A stretch of DNA of 64,000 nucleotides from an uncultured Bacteroidia bacterium (lineage in GTDB: Bacteria; Bacteroidota; Bacteroidia; Bacteroidales; UBA932). The stretch's first letter is position 1; each line of letters opens with the position of its first letter. The stretch lies in assembly GCA_902774155.1 (NCBI GenBank), contig CACYHF010000008.1, positions 1-64,000 of the forward strand, written 5' to 3'. The notes under the pieces were generated by a model. The model was not told where the DNA came from. It was given only the letters and a program-made list of their open reading frames with translations, and ran no database searches. Position numbers and translations under genes: made by a program. Of this stretch, positions 1 to 10,031 are shown piece by piece.

Positions 1-1
1 C

Positions 2-484
2 AATAGAGCAGTCAATCATCTTGGTCGTAAGAGCGGTCACCGCAAGGCGATGCTCGCCAACATGGCATCCTCCCTCATCCTGAAGAAGAGGATCACCACC
101 ACCGAGGCCAAGGCCAAGGCCCTGAAGCCTTACGTAGAGCCCCTTATCACCAAGTCCAAGGAAGACACCACCCACTCTCGCCGCATTGTCTTCAGCTATC
201 TGAAGGACAAAGAAGCAACGGCCGAACTCTTCCGCACCGTGGCCCCCAAGGTGGCCGATCGTCCCGGCGGATACCTCCGTATCCTGCACACCGGCTTCCG
301 CAGCGGTGACGCTGCCGAAATGGTGCTGGTAGAACTGGTGGACTTCAACGAGGCCGCCCTTGCCGCCGGCAAGAAGGAAGCCAAGAAGAGCACCCGCCGC
401 AGCCGCGCCAAGAAGGCCGAAGCTCCCGCCGAGGAAGCTCCCGCCGAGGAAGCTCCCGCCGCCGAGGCTCCCGCAGCAGAGTAA
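2..484 (+). CDS. rplQ: 50S ribosomal protein L17 (5' partial)
   Basis: Large-subunit ribosomal protein L17. The frame is open from base 2, so the gene starts upstream of the window. The visible N-terminal part contains [16 protein letters not shown], where complete L17 proteins begin only a few residues earlier. The core ([20 protein letters not shown], then ADRPGGY and ELVDFNE) is canonical. The C-terminus is a low-complexity tail of basic residues followed by repeated [10 protein letters not shown] units, as seen in other Bacteroidota L17 proteins. It is probably the last gene of a ribosomal protein operon, because a strong terminator follows 20 bp after the stop. Confidence 0.97.
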   Translation, partial: NRAVNHLGRKSGHRKAMLANMASSLILKKRITTTEAKAKALKPYVEPLITKSKEDTTHSRRIVFSYLKDKEATAELFRTVAPKVADRPGGYLRILHTGFRSGDAAEMVLVELVDFNEAALAAGKKEAKKSTRRSRAKKAEAPAEEAPAEEAPAAEAPAAE

Positions 485-503
485 GCTGGAACCTAAACTT
501 TTG

Positions 504-537
504 ACGCCCGACCTTTTCCCAAGGCCGGGCGTTTTTT
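504..537 (+). terminator. Intrinsic terminator after rplQ
   Basis: The arms ACGCCCG-A-CCTT and AAGG-C-CGGGCGT form a GC-rich stem with a single internal mismatch, followed by six T residues. It ends the ribosomal protein transcript before the promoter of the next gene. Confidence 0.9.
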
Positions 538-570
538 GTGCCCTCGGGTACGGGATTCGATTTTTTTTCT

Positions 571-578
571 TATATTTG
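571..578 (+). promoter_or_regulatory. Promoter -7 element for the sugar permease operon
   Basis: TATATTTG matches the Bacteroidota -7 consensus TAnnTTTG and lies just downstream of the rplQ terminator, 48 bp before the permease start. No clear TTTG is seen at the -33 position; a T-rich run occupies that area. Confidence 0.7.
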
Positions 579-626
579 AGAACTGTAACCACGGAAAAGA
601 CTAACTAATTCATAAAACACAAAACC

Positions 627-1919
627 ATGTCAAAAAAAGGTAACAGCAGCATTATTGCTATTGTAGCGATGATCTTCCTGTTCGGTATGATCTCGTTCGT
701 GACCAATCTGGCCGCTCCCATTGGCAATATCTGGAAGATGCAGCCCGGTATCGAGGGCTCCAACTTCTGGGGCATGATGGGTAACATGATGAACTTCCTG
801 GCCTATGCCATCATGGGTATCCCGGCCGGTAAGATGCTCACCAAGTACGGCTACAAGAAAACGGCCCTCATCGCCATCGCAGTGGGCTTCCTGGGCGTTT
901 TCATCCAGTTCCTTTCCGGTATCGTAGGCGTGGGCGGCAAGCTCGCCGGCCTTCCTGCCAACTTCTTCGTGTACCTGCTGGGCGCCTTCGTGGCCGGCTT
1001 CTCCATGTGCATGCTCAACACCGTGGTGAACCCCATGCTCAAACTCCTGGGCGGTGCCCGTTCCAACCAGTACATCCAGATCGGCGGCTCCTTCAACTCC
1101 CTCATGGGTACCCTCACTCCCATGCTGGTGGGCGCCCTCATCGGCACCCTCACCAAGGACACCCTCATCACGGATGTGAACCCGGTGCTCTTCCTGGCCA
1201 TGGGTGTGTTCGCCTTCGCTTTCATCGTGCTCCTGTTCGTGGACATCAAGGATCCGGAAGCCGTGAAGGATTCTTCCCACGCTGTAAGCCCCATGAAATT
1301 CAAGCACTTCGTGCTGGGTGTCATTGCCATCTTCGTGTATGTGGGTGTTGAGGTAGGTATCCCCGGAACCCTCAACTTCTATCTGTCAGACCCTGTGAAC
1401 GGCGCCGGTATGGATCCTTCCACCGCCGTTGCCATCGCCGGTTTCGTGGCTGGTACCTATTGGTTCCTCATGCTCATCGGCCGTCTTACCTCTTCCGTGA
1501 TTTCCGGTAAGGTCAGCGCCCGTGCCCAGCTCACCACCGTGAGCGCCGTGGCCCTGATCCTCATCGTCCTGGCCATCATCCTGGGCAATTCCTCCATGGT
1601 TTCCATGCCCGTGTTCAAGGGACAGGGCTTCGGTATGGTACAGGTTCCCATCGCGGCCCTGCTGCTGGTACTTTGCGGTCTCTGCACTTCCGTGATGTGG
1701 GGTACCATCTTCGACCTCGCCTGCGAAGGTCTGGGCGCCTCCACCAACCAGGCTTCCGGTATCTTCATGGCTATGGTAGTGGGTGGCGGTATCGTTCCGC
1801 TGGTCCAGAATGCCATCGCCGATGCCATCGGCTACATGCCCAGCTACTGGCTGCTGGCTGCCTGCGTGGCTTTCATCCTGTACTTCGCCGCCATCGGCTC
1901 CAAAGTGAAAAAAGCTTAA
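627..1919 (+). CDS. MFS sugar permease, FucP/GluP-like (FHS family)
   Basis: A 430-residue, very hydrophobic protein with about 12 predicted membrane helices, suggesting a major facilitator. The N-terminal half (FLFGMISFVTNLAAPIGNIW, then AYAIMGIPAGKMLTKYGYKK) carries the G-x-x-x-x-KYGYK-type loop 2-3 motif. The overall pattern resembles the fucose/glucose/galactose:H+ symporters. It is followed after 6 bp by a ROK kinase and then a GH3 glycosidase, so it probably imports a hexose or amino sugar that the kinase phosphorylates. The substrate cannot be read from the sequence. It is the first gene of the unit, behind its own -7 element. Confidence 0.85.
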   Translation: MSKKGNSSIIAIVAMIFLFGMISFVTNLAAPIGNIWKMQPGIEGSNFWGMMGNMMNFLAYAIMGIPAGKMLTKYGYKKTALIAIAVGFLGVFIQFLSGIVGVGGKLAGLPANFFVYLLGAFVAGFSMCMLNTVVNPMLKLLGGARSNQYIQIGGSFNSLMGTLTPMLVGALIGTLTKDTLITDVNPVLFLAMGVFAFAFIVLLFVDIKDPEAVKDSSHAVSPMKFKHFVLGVIAIFVYVGVEVGIPGTLNFYLSDPVNGAGMDPSTAVAIAGFVAGTYWFLMLIGRLTSSVISGKVSARAQLTTVSAVALILIVLAIILGNSSMVSMPVFKGQGFGMVQVPIAALLLVLCGLCTSVMWGTIFDLACEGLGASTNQASGIFMAMVVGGGIVPLVQNAIADAIGYMPSYWLLAACVAFILYFAAIGSKVKKA

Positions 1920-1925
1920 TGAATT

Positions 1926-2885
1926 ATGGCACAAGACTTAGTAATCGGTATTGACGTAGGCGGACAGACCGCCAAATGCGGCGTGGTAGACGCCCGCGGT
2001 AACATCATCGCCCAAACCGTCATCAGCTCGGAAAACACCACCAGCTCAGAGGAATTCGTGGCCACCCTGGCCGAAGCCCTGAACCGCATCATCGCGGAAG
2101 CCAAGGCCGAAGGCCGCATCCGCGGTATCGGCGTAGGTATCCCCAACGGTAACTTCTACACCGGCATGGTGGAGAATGCCGTGAACCTCACCTGGGCCCG
2201 GAGCGGCAACATTCCTTTCGCCAAAATGCTGCAGGAGCAGATGAACGGCATCCCGGTGTCCCTTACCAACGACGCCAATGCCGCCGCCATGGGTGAAATG
2301 ACCTACGGCGCCGCCCGCGGTATGAAGAATTTCATCATGATTACCCTGGGCACCGGCGTGGGCTCCGGTATCGTGATCAACGGAGAGGTGGTGTACGGTC
2401 ACGACGGCTTTGCCGGCGAACTGGGCCACACCTGCGCCGTCCGTCACAACGGCCGCCACTGCAATTGCGGCAAGTTCGGCTGCCTGGAAACCTATGCCAG
2501 CGCCACCGGCGTAGCCCGTACGGCCCGCGAATGGCTGGATATGACCGACGAACCTTCCCTGCTGCGCAGCCTGGATAACATCAAGTCCAAAGATGTGTAC
2601 GAAGCCGCCAAGGAAGGGGACAAACTGGCCCTCCGCGTGTTCGACTTCACCGGCCGCATCCTGGGTGAGAAATTCGCCGATTTCATCGAGTTCTCCGCTC
2701 CGGAAGCCATCGTGCTCTTCGGCGGTCTGGCCCGTGCCCGTGAATTCCTGGAGGAACCCATCCTCAAGGCTATGAATGAGAATGTGATTCCGCTCTGGCG
2801 CGGCAAGGTGGAGCTGGTCTTCTCCTCGCTCAAGGAGTCCGATGCCGCTATCCTGGGTGCTTCGGCCCTGGCTTGGGAACTGTAA
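1926..2885 (+). CDS. ROK family sugar kinase (glucokinase-like)
   Basis: A 319-residue ROK protein expected to phosphorylate a hexose or N-acylhexosamine with ATP in the cytoplasm. Visible motifs are the ATP-binding DVGGQTAKCG near residue 10, the sugar-site NDANAAA around 115-121, LGTGVGSG near 141, GELGH at 164-168, and the ROK zinc-binding cluster CNCGKFGCLE starting at 179. There is no N-terminal helix-turn-helix, so it is a kinase rather than a NagC-type repressor. It sits between the permease (6 bp upstream) and the GH3 lipoprotein (1 bp downstream), which supports uptake followed by phosphorylation. Glucose versus GlcNAc or ManNAc specificity is undecided. Confidence 0.88.
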   Translation: MAQDLVIGIDVGGQTAKCGVVDARGNIIAQTVISSENTTSSEEFVATLAEALNRIIAEAKAEGRIRGIGVGIPNGNFYTGMVENAVNLTWARSGNIPFAKMLQEQMNGIPVSLTNDANAAAMGEMTYGAARGMKNFIMITLGTGVGSGIVINGEVVYGHDGFAGELGHTCAVRHNGRHCNCGKFGCLETYASATGVARTAREWLDMTDEPSLLRSLDNIKSKDVYEAAKEGDKLALRVFDFTGRILGEKFADFIEFSAPEAIVLFGGLARAREFLEEPILKAMNENVIPLWRGKVELVFSSLKESDAAILGASALAWEL

Positions 2886-2886
2886 A

Positions 2887-4029
2887 ATGTCTATGAGACG
2901 TGCATTACTGATGGGAGCGCTGGCTGTGGCTGGCGCTCTCTTTCTGTCCTGCCGGCAGGACGAAGCCCGTATAGAGGAGCAGCTGAAGCAGATGACGCTG
3001 GAAGAAAAGGTGGGACAGCTGTTCTGCATTCGGCCGGAGGCCCTGGACAGCACCATCCATTACCAGAGTGCGGCCGATCTTCCGGCATTTGCGCTGCAGG
3101 AAGTAAACGACCGCATGCGGGAAATGGCCGCCCGTTACCCGGTAGGGGGCATCATCCTTTTCGCCCACAATATCAAAGATCCGGAACAGCTAACCCGTTT
3201 TCAGGCCGATTTACGTACGCTTGCTGGTAAGCCGCTGCTGTATGTGGACGAGGAAGGCGGCCGTGTGGCCCGACTGGCCAACAACCCGGCCTTCGGCCTG
3301 CCCAAGTACGAGAACATGACCGTGTTCCATAGCCCACGGGAGGTGCGCGAGGCCGCCTTTACCATCGGCTCCTACCTCTCCCGTTACGGCTTCGACGTAG
3401 ACTTTGCCCCGGTGGCCGATGTGAACACCAACCCCGAGAACATCGTCATCGGCACGCGTGCCTTTTCCGACAAGCCCAAAGTAGCTGCCAAAATGGTGCG
3501 GGCCTATGTAAAAGGGCTGCACAAAGCAGGCGTCCAAAGCTGCCTGAAGCATTTCCCCGGTCACGGTGACACCCAGGCCGATACCCACTTCGGCTATGCC
3601 GTAACCCATAAGAATTGGGCGGAAATGGCTTCCTGCGAGATGCTTCCCTTCAAGGCAGGCATCGCCGCCGGCGCAGACCTGGTGATGTCGGCGCACATAT
3701 CGGCTCCTGCCGTTACCGGAACGGAAATTCCCTCCACGCTCTCTCCCGTAATCCTGCAGGATAAACTGCGCGGAGAACTGGGTTTCAAAGGGGTCATCGT
3801 CACCGATGCCATGGAGATGGGCGCCATCACCCGTCAGTTTGCAGCCGATGAAGCCTGCGTCCTGGCCCTCCAGGCCGGCGTGGACCTCCTGCTGTGCGTA
3901 AAGGACTATCCCAAGTGCTTCGAAGCCGTGCTGGCCGCCGTGGCCGATGGCCGCCTGAGCGAAGAACGCATCGACGAAAACGTACGTCGTCTGCTGATTT
4001 TAAGATCGCACACGAAAAAAAGTTTGTAA
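2887..4029 (+). CDS. GH3 beta-N-acetylhexosaminidase-like lipoprotein (NagZ type)
   Basis: A 380-residue glycoside hydrolase family 3 enzyme, single-domain like NagZ. The start at 2887 follows the kinase stop by one base. It yields a lipoprotein signal ending LFLSC (Cys22), so the protein is probably anchored in the envelope. Motifs are EKVGQLFCIR, KHFPGHGDT (the NagZ-type His-containing loop), and VTDAMEMGAI containing the expected nucleophile Asp. The family releases terminal GlcNAc from muropeptides or chitooligosaccharides. With the adjacent permease and kinase it suggests amino-sugar recovery, which is inference. An upstream in-frame ATG at 2842 exists but would lie inside the kinase gene. 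Confidence 0.87.
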   Translation: MSMRRALLMGALAVAGALFLSCRQDEARIEEQLKQMTLEEKVGQLFCIRPEALDSTIHYQSAADLPAFALQEVNDRMREMAARYPVGGIILFAHNIKDPEQLTRFQADLRTLAGKPLLYVDEEGGRVARLANNPAFGLPKYENMTVFHSPREVREAAFTIGSYLSRYGFDVDFAPVADVNTNPENIVIGTRAFSDKPKVAAKMVRAYVKGLHKAGVQSCLKHFPGHGDTQADTHFGYAVTHKNWAEMASCEMLPFKAGIAAGADLVMSAHISAPAVTGTEIPSTLSPVILQDKLRGELGFKGVIVTDAMEMGAITRQFAADEACVLALQAGVDLLLCVKDYPKCFEAVLAAVADGRLSEERIDENVRRLLILRSHTKKSL

Positions 4030-4033
4030 AATA

Positions 4034-4064
4034 TTTGCAAGTTCAGAAAAAAGGCGTACCTTTG
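4034..4064 (+). promoter_or_regulatory. Promoter of tRNA-Gly
   Basis: TTTG at 4034-4037 and TACCTTTG at 4057-4064 are separated by 19 bp. This is one of the best matches to the Bacteroidota -33/-7 promoter in the window. Transcription would start about 30 nt before the mature tRNA. Confidence 0.85.
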
Positions 4065-4097
4065 TAGTCCCAAACGGGAATCGTTCTTTAGAACACT

Positions 4098-4170
<73 letters not shown>

Positions 4171-4181
4171 CAAATCAAAAC

Positions 4182-4212
4182 AAAACGCCAGCCCTCGTGG
4201 TTGGCGTTTTTG
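4182..4212. terminator. Bidirectional terminator between tRNA-Gly and a convergent gene
   Basis: AAAACGCCA pairs with TGGCGTTTT around a GC-containing loop. T residues on one side and A residues on the other let it end both the tRNA transcript and the minus-strand gene that stops at 4216. Confidence 0.85.
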
Positions 4213-4215
4213 TTT

Positions 4216-4665
4216 TTATTTCCTTCCGGCTTTCTTGAAGAGATCGGCCTGGAAACTTTTCTCTATTACCTTTTTGATGCATGTGTCAGTTGCCCGGAAA
4301 CCGTTGAACATGGTGGCGTCGGCCTGCTGGGTTTTCGATTTCCAGAGCACTTCGCCGGATTTGTCCAACACGGTAGGCGTTAACCAGGTGCGGGGGCTGT
4401 TGAAAACCATTTTCTTCTTGGCTTCAACCTGGAGAATGAAATCGGCCTCTTCGGGAGAAGCCACAGCGGTCCATTCTCCTGCGGCGATAAGCTCCCGCGT
4501 CACATCCTCGATTTCGTCGGCCGGAATGGGGTGCTGATCGTCGTTGATGAGCTTGAAATAGACTTTGTTGCCGGCAGCAACGGCCTCTGAGAGGCTGTTT
4601 TGGGCCATGGCACTGGTGCCCAGAAGGCCCAGGATTGCGATGAAAAGAAGTTTGAATTTTTTCAT
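4216..4665 (-). CDS. Small secreted protein of unknown function
   Basis: The 149-residue product starts MKKFKLLFIAILGLLG and has a Sec signal peptide ending at SAMA-Q, so it is exported to the periplasm or beyond. The mature part is about 130 residues of mixed alpha/beta character with no cysteines except one near the C-terminus and no motif I recognise. The ATG at 4665 is preferred to those at 4671 and 4704 because it gives a standard signal peptide. A -7 element lies 43 bp upstream. It forms no obvious operon with its neighbours. The function is unknown. Confidence 0.8.
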   Translation of the reverse strand: MKKFKLLFIAILGLLGTSAMAQNSLSEAVAAGNKVYFKLINDDQHPIPADEIEDVTRELIAAGEWTAVASPEEADFILQVEAKKKMVFNSPRTWLTPTVLDKSGEVLWKSKTQQADATMFNGFRATDTCIKKVIEKSFQADLFKKAGRK

Positions 4666-4707
4666 ATCCATAAGTGTTTTGCGTGATTTGCCAACGATTT
4701 TCAATCA

Positions 4708-4715
4708 CAAAGATA
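4708..4715 (-). promoter_or_regulatory. -7 element for the secreted protein gene
   Basis: Read on the minus strand this is TATCTTTG, a match to TAnnTTTG, between the histidine kinase stop and the secreted-protein start. No TTTG at the expected -33 distance was found. Confidence 0.6.
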
Positions 4716-4736
4716 GGGTTTCCCACCCTTTTGTTC

Positions 4737-6665
4737 CTAATGATGCATGGGGGGTTCAAGGGGAAAGACCATGATAAACCGGCATCCCTGGTGATAATCG
4801 GAATCTAGTTCAAGACTGCCACCAAGCATGATAACGTGTCGTTTTGTAAGTGGAAGTCCCACACCGAGCCCTTCTGAAAGGGCGTTAAACTTATAAAACG
4901 GAGTGAAAATGTTCTTTTGATAATCCGGCGAAATTCCGGGTCCGGTATCTTCAAAGATGAACTGGACGGATTCTTTGTTTGCCATCACGCGAAGGGAAAT
5001 ATTCTTTCCGTCGGAGTACTTGGCCGAATTATACAGAATCTCGCGGAGGCTCCGCATGAGGTATAGATGATCGGAAATGATGGTAAAAGAATCCTCAAGT
5101 GTGGTCTCGAACTTTACGGATACGTCCGGAAAATAACGGTTGACATATCCGATACTCTCTCTGGCCACCTCATTGCAGGAAACGTGTTCATAACAGAGAC
5201 TTGCCATCTCGTCATGGTATCCGCGGTCTGAGCTGTCGTACAGCATGAGGGACATCCGGGATAGCGTCATTGTATGGTAGTCTATCACTTGGATGAGCGT
5301 CTGCTTTTCTTCAGCGGACATACTCTCGCCGGCATCCCGGATAAGCTGGGAAAAGCCCATTATCAGATTCAGGGGTGTCCGGATCTGATGGGTCATATTT
5401 GCGACGAATTCCCCTTTGCGACGGATGGCCTCCTCCATGGCGGAATTGGCTTCTTGGAGTTCCTCATTGCGCCTGGCCGATTTTTCGATGGCCGTATGAA
5501 GATCCCGGATGTAATGGCTGAGTGTTTCCTGCATGTCTGCAAAGCTGTTCTGCAGATTACCCACAACGCTATGTTCGTTACCGCGGGTAATGACGGCAGA
5601 GTAGTCACCATCGGCAAGACGCTGTGCCTGTTCTTCCAGAAGTTTCACAGGGGCGAAGGCTCGTGCTATGGAGCTTCGGCAAATGACATAAATTATGAGC
5701 AGACCGATGAAGATGATAATCAGAATGATGATAATCAGCCGGTGGTATTTGTGCATGACATCATGTTCGGGGCTTATGAGCGCAGCACTCCAGTCTGTTC
5801 CGGGAACGGGTTGGTAGCAAATCAAACAGTGGACGTCATTTACGTCGGCATGCATCCTTCCGCTGTGACCCGCAGTCATTTCATATCCCAGGGCCAGTTT
5901 ATCAGGGGAGTAACGGCCATTTGTGGGATCGAAGATGGTCTTATTAACGATCTTTGTGGAGTCACGGTGTACATAGTATCTGCCGTCGTGCCCCAGGAGT
6001 ATGAGGTATGAATTGGGATAAGGCTTTATGGAAGAAATGACTCTTGAAAACTCCGGCAGGGATATGTCCGTAGAGAGAACGCCGATAAGCCGGTTCTCCT
6101 TGTCATACAAAGGACGGCTGTAGGAAGCGATCATATGATCGGCAGAAAGCGAGCCCTCATTGTCATCGACAAAAGGATCCACCCATCCGGCTTGTCCGGA
6201 GACGGCCGCTTTGTGGTACCACTCATAGTCGAAGTATTCGTATTCGTCTTCAAGGACGGTAATGACAGTGTCTCTTTTTTGGACCGTATAGACGGAATAG
6301 TAGCGTCCGTATTCCGGGAACATATCGGGCTGGGCCGAAATGGAGCAGCCCGATGCAAAAGCGTTCTTCTGGACAATTCTCCTGGAATAGGCCATCAGGA
6401 AGTCCGGACGGAAATTATCTTCCACCAACCGGGCCGTTAAATCGGTGACCGTTTCCACAGACCTGAGGTAACGCTCGGCCTGGGCGACGGCTGTGTTCAG
6501 CGCCTCCGAGGCATTGTTCATGGCGAGGGTGTGTAAATGATGCCGGGACATCACCACGAAAAATCCATTAATCAGGACGAAAACCAAGACCGCAACGAAG
6601 AACATGGTGAGGCTGATCTTCGCTGGAAGCGATTGTTGGAGATGTCTTTTCAGTTTACCCATCAC
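4737..6665 (-). CDS. Membrane sensor histidine kinase (dCache-HAMP-HisKA-HATPase)
   Basis: A 642-residue sensor kinase. The order is a membrane helix near 16-38, an extracytoplasmic double-Cache-like region to about 300, a second helix of Ile/Leu around 310-333, HAMP, a short coiled coil, and HisKA with the phospho-accepting His426 in THQIRTPLN. The HATPase has N box LYNSAKYS near 544, G1 DTGPG near 573 and G2 GLGVGLPL near 599. All catalytic boxes look intact. It begins 4 nt after a paralogous sensor lacking the ATPase domain, so the two are co-transcribed and possibly partners. No response regulator is adjacent, so the cognate output is unknown. The ligand is also unknown; Cache domains usually bind small metabolites. 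Confidence 0.9.
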   Translation of the reverse strand: MMGKLKRHLQQSLPAKISLTMFFVAVLVFVLINGFFVVMSRHHLHTLAMNNASEALNTAVAQAERYLRSVETVTDLTARLVEDNFRPDFLMAYSRRIVQKNAFASGCSISAQPDMFPEYGRYYSVYTVQKRDTVITVLEDEYEYFDYEWYHKAAVSGQAGWVDPFVDDNEGSLSADHMIASYSRPLYDKENRLIGVLSTDISLPEFSRVISSIKPYPNSYLILLGHDGRYYVHRDSTKIVNKTIFDPTNGRYSPDKLALGYEMTAGHSGRMHADVNDVHCLICYQPVPGTDWSAALISPEHDVMHKYHRLIIIILIIIFIGLLIIYVICRSSIARAFAPVKLLEEQAQRLADGDYSAVITRGNEHSVVGNLQNSFADMQETLSHYIRDLHTAIEKSARRNEELQEANSAMEEAIRRKGEFVANMTHQIRTPLNLIMGFSQLIRDAGESMSAEEKQTLIQVIDYHTMTLSRMSLMLYDSSDRGYHDEMASLCYEHVSCNEVARESIGYVNRYFPDVSVKFETTLEDSFTIISDHLYLMRSLREILYNSAKYSDGKNISLRVMANKESVQFIFEDTGPGISPDYQKNIFTPFYKFNALSEGLGVGLPLTKRHVIMLGGSLELDSDYHQGCRFIMVFPLEPPMHH

Positions 6666-6669
6666 CGTC

Positions 6670-8127
6670 TCAGCTCTTTGCGTTCAACAAGTCGTTCAGA
6701 ATCTCAGTTACCGTTTGCCCGTTCTTTTCAATGTTTTTGAGAACCGTCTTCGTCTCCTCCTCTTCCATGTCCGTGCCCGATTCACAGAGTTTGTCCACGT
6801 TGTACCGGATTTCTGCCGTTACATCGGCCATCTGATGGGTCATATTGTCGAAAAACTTGGCTTTGTGCTTCTGGATTTCTTTCGTTTTTTCGTATGTCTG
6901 GGCCAGTGCTTCCTGGTTCGCGGCTTCTTTCCGCGACAGATCCTGCAGCTGCTCCATATGTTCTGCAACGGAGTGCTGCATTTTGACATACTGGCTTTGA
7001 AGCCGTCCCACCTCGTCTGTACGGGATGTCTGAAGACTGGGCAGCCGGTAATTTCCCTTTGAGATAATCTGCGTCATATGCACCAGTCCCCTCAGGGGCT
7101 TTAAGCTGATGCGTTGGACTATTATGGTGCAGATAAAAAGAATTAACAGGCCGACAAAGGTCATAATAAAGGCCAGACGGAAGTCGGGGACAAATACTTC
7201 ATATAAGTCATATTCCGGGTAGATGACGGCAATGCTCCACCCAAAGTTACTCACTTGCCGCCAGGGATAGACAGATTGTCGGAATGGCATATATGCCATA
7301 AGGTATTGTGTGGAATCCTGCTTGAATGTCCGTCTTCCGGATTTGCCCTCAACCATTTCCTGAAGGGCCTCCATGACAGACGGCTCCTCAGCATCCTTCA
7401 GTTGGGCCAGACTGTTCTGGTGCAGGAGCCGGGTACTGTCGGGATGGACGATATAAGAGCCGTTCCTGTCAAGTAAGGTGATGTAAGAGTGTGTAGAGGT
7501 CTTGTAATTTTGGACAATCTGTGTGAGGACACTGAGGGACAGGTCTATCCCCAGAACAGCTACAGTAGAATTGTCCGTAACGATGGGGACATCGTATGAA
7601 AGGATAGGCTCCGTTTCTGTTTCCTCGTTTTTTAGCGGTCCCACCCACGAAGCGACTCCTTCCCGAAGCGGTTTCCTATACCATTCTTGCTCCGTAAACG
7701 GCAGGGAGGTAAAGGATTCGGAGGAAACGATTTCTTCGTGCGCCCTGTACATATAGGCCATGAAAGGCTTTTCGCGCGACGTGTAATGATCGGGATTCAG
7801 GGCGATGGCGCATCCTTGGATGGAAGGATTGGCCTCAAGCACGTTCCGGCACAGCTTATAAAGTTCTTGCGGATTGTCCAAATGGTTTGGAATATCCCCT
7901 AGGATCATTGTGGCAGTCTGTTCCACCGTGAGCAAAGTGTTGTCAATCCTGTAAGCAATGCCATCCAGTGCCTGGCCCACCTGCTGCCCGACTTCTTCCT
8001 TTGCAATGTCCCGCGTTCCCTTGATGATCGCGTGGGTGGCCGGAATCAGGAGCAGGGCAAAGGCGAAGATTGCCTGCAGAACGATTCTGGCAGATAAGTT
8101 CTTGGGTATGAATCGCGTTTTGGGCAT
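6670..8127 (-). CDS. dCache-HAMP sensor with HisKA-like end and no ATPase domain
   Basis: A 485-residue membrane sensor resembling the N-terminal two thirds of the downstream kinase: membrane helix near 14-30, a large extracytoplasmic Cache region (for example YTSREKPFMAYMYR, EQEWYRKP), a second helix near 310-330, HAMP and a coiled coil. It ends in a HisKA-like segment FFDNMTHQMADVTAEI. The histidine (His431) is retained, but the usual R-T-P after it is replaced by A-D-V, and the protein stops 54 residues later with no N, G1 or G2 boxes. The stop is followed after 4 nt by the full kinase. It may be a receptor that pairs with that kinase, or a kinase eroded at its C-terminus. Confidence 0.85.
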   Translation of the reverse strand: MPKTRFIPKNLSARIVLQAIFAFALLLIPATHAIIKGTRDIAKEEVGQQVGQALDGIAYRIDNTLLTVEQTATMILGDIPNHLDNPQELYKLCRNVLEANPSIQGCAIALNPDHYTSREKPFMAYMYRAHEEIVSSESFTSLPFTEQEWYRKPLREGVASWVGPLKNEETETEPILSYDVPIVTDNSTVAVLGIDLSLSVLTQIVQNYKTSTHSYITLLDRNGSYIVHPDSTRLLHQNSLAQLKDAEEPSVMEALQEMVEGKSGRRTFKQDSTQYLMAYMPFRQSVYPWRQVSNFGWSIAVIYPEYDLYEVFVPDFRLAFIMTFVGLLILFICTIIVQRISLKPLRGLVHMTQIISKGNYRLPSLQTSRTDEVGRLQSQYVKMQHSVAEHMEQLQDLSRKEAANQEALAQTYEKTKEIQKHKAKFFDNMTHQMADVTAEIRYNVDKLCESGTDMEEEETKTVLKNIEKNGQTVTEILNDLLNAKS

Positions 8128-8153
8128 TGCCGAACAAGGAAGGGCTTACCCGT

Positions 8154-8161
8154 CAAAGATA
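8154..8161 (-). promoter_or_regulatory. -7 element for the sensor pair operon
   Basis: On the minus strand the sequence is TATCTTTG. An ATTG (close to TTTG) lies 20 bp upstream of it at 8182-8185. It is positioned 26 bp before the sensor start. Confidence 0.7.
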
Positions 8162-8226
8162 GCACAAAATCCGGTCGTTTGCAATAGCCATCATTTTCAG
8201 TAATAAAGATAAGGGATTCTCGGTAG

Positions 8227-9788
<1,562 letters not shown>

Positions 9789-9789
<1 letters not shown>

Positions 9790-10031
9790 TGAGTATTCAA
9801 CTTCATATCTTAAGCCCTGAAGGGACATTGGTGCAGGCCGATGTCTTCCTGGTGTCGCTGCCCGGCATCGTGAGCCCCTTCACCGTGCTTCCCGGTCACG
9901 CCGCCCTGGTCACCGCCCTGGTAAAAGGTGACATCCGCTACGTGGAAGACGGCAATGAAAAACGCCTCCCCATCCGCGAGGGCTTTGTGGAAGTGCGGGA
10001 CAACAAGGTCAAAGTCTGCGTGGAAGTATGA
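9789..10031 (+). CDS. atpC: F1Fo ATP synthase subunit epsilon (short form)
   Basis: This 80-residue protein corresponds to the N-terminal beta-sandwich of epsilon (LHILSPEGTLVQADVFLVSLPG, then FTVLPGHAALVTAL). It connects gamma to the c-ring. The C-terminal helical hairpin present in the ~135-residue epsilon of E. coli is absent, so epsilon-type inhibition of hydrolysis by that hairpin should not occur. The start overlaps the atpD stop and the stop overlaps the atpB start (ATGA). Short epsilons are usual in Bacteroidota, so this is probably not a truncation. Confidence 0.95.

Noticed and set aside
416..482. Repeated GAAGCTCCCGCC units in rplQ, partly resembling the GCTCCCG arm of the 81-bp element.
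   Set aside because: They encode the Ala/Pro/Glu tail found in many Bacteroidota L17 proteins and lack the CGGGAGC partner arm and the unit spacing.
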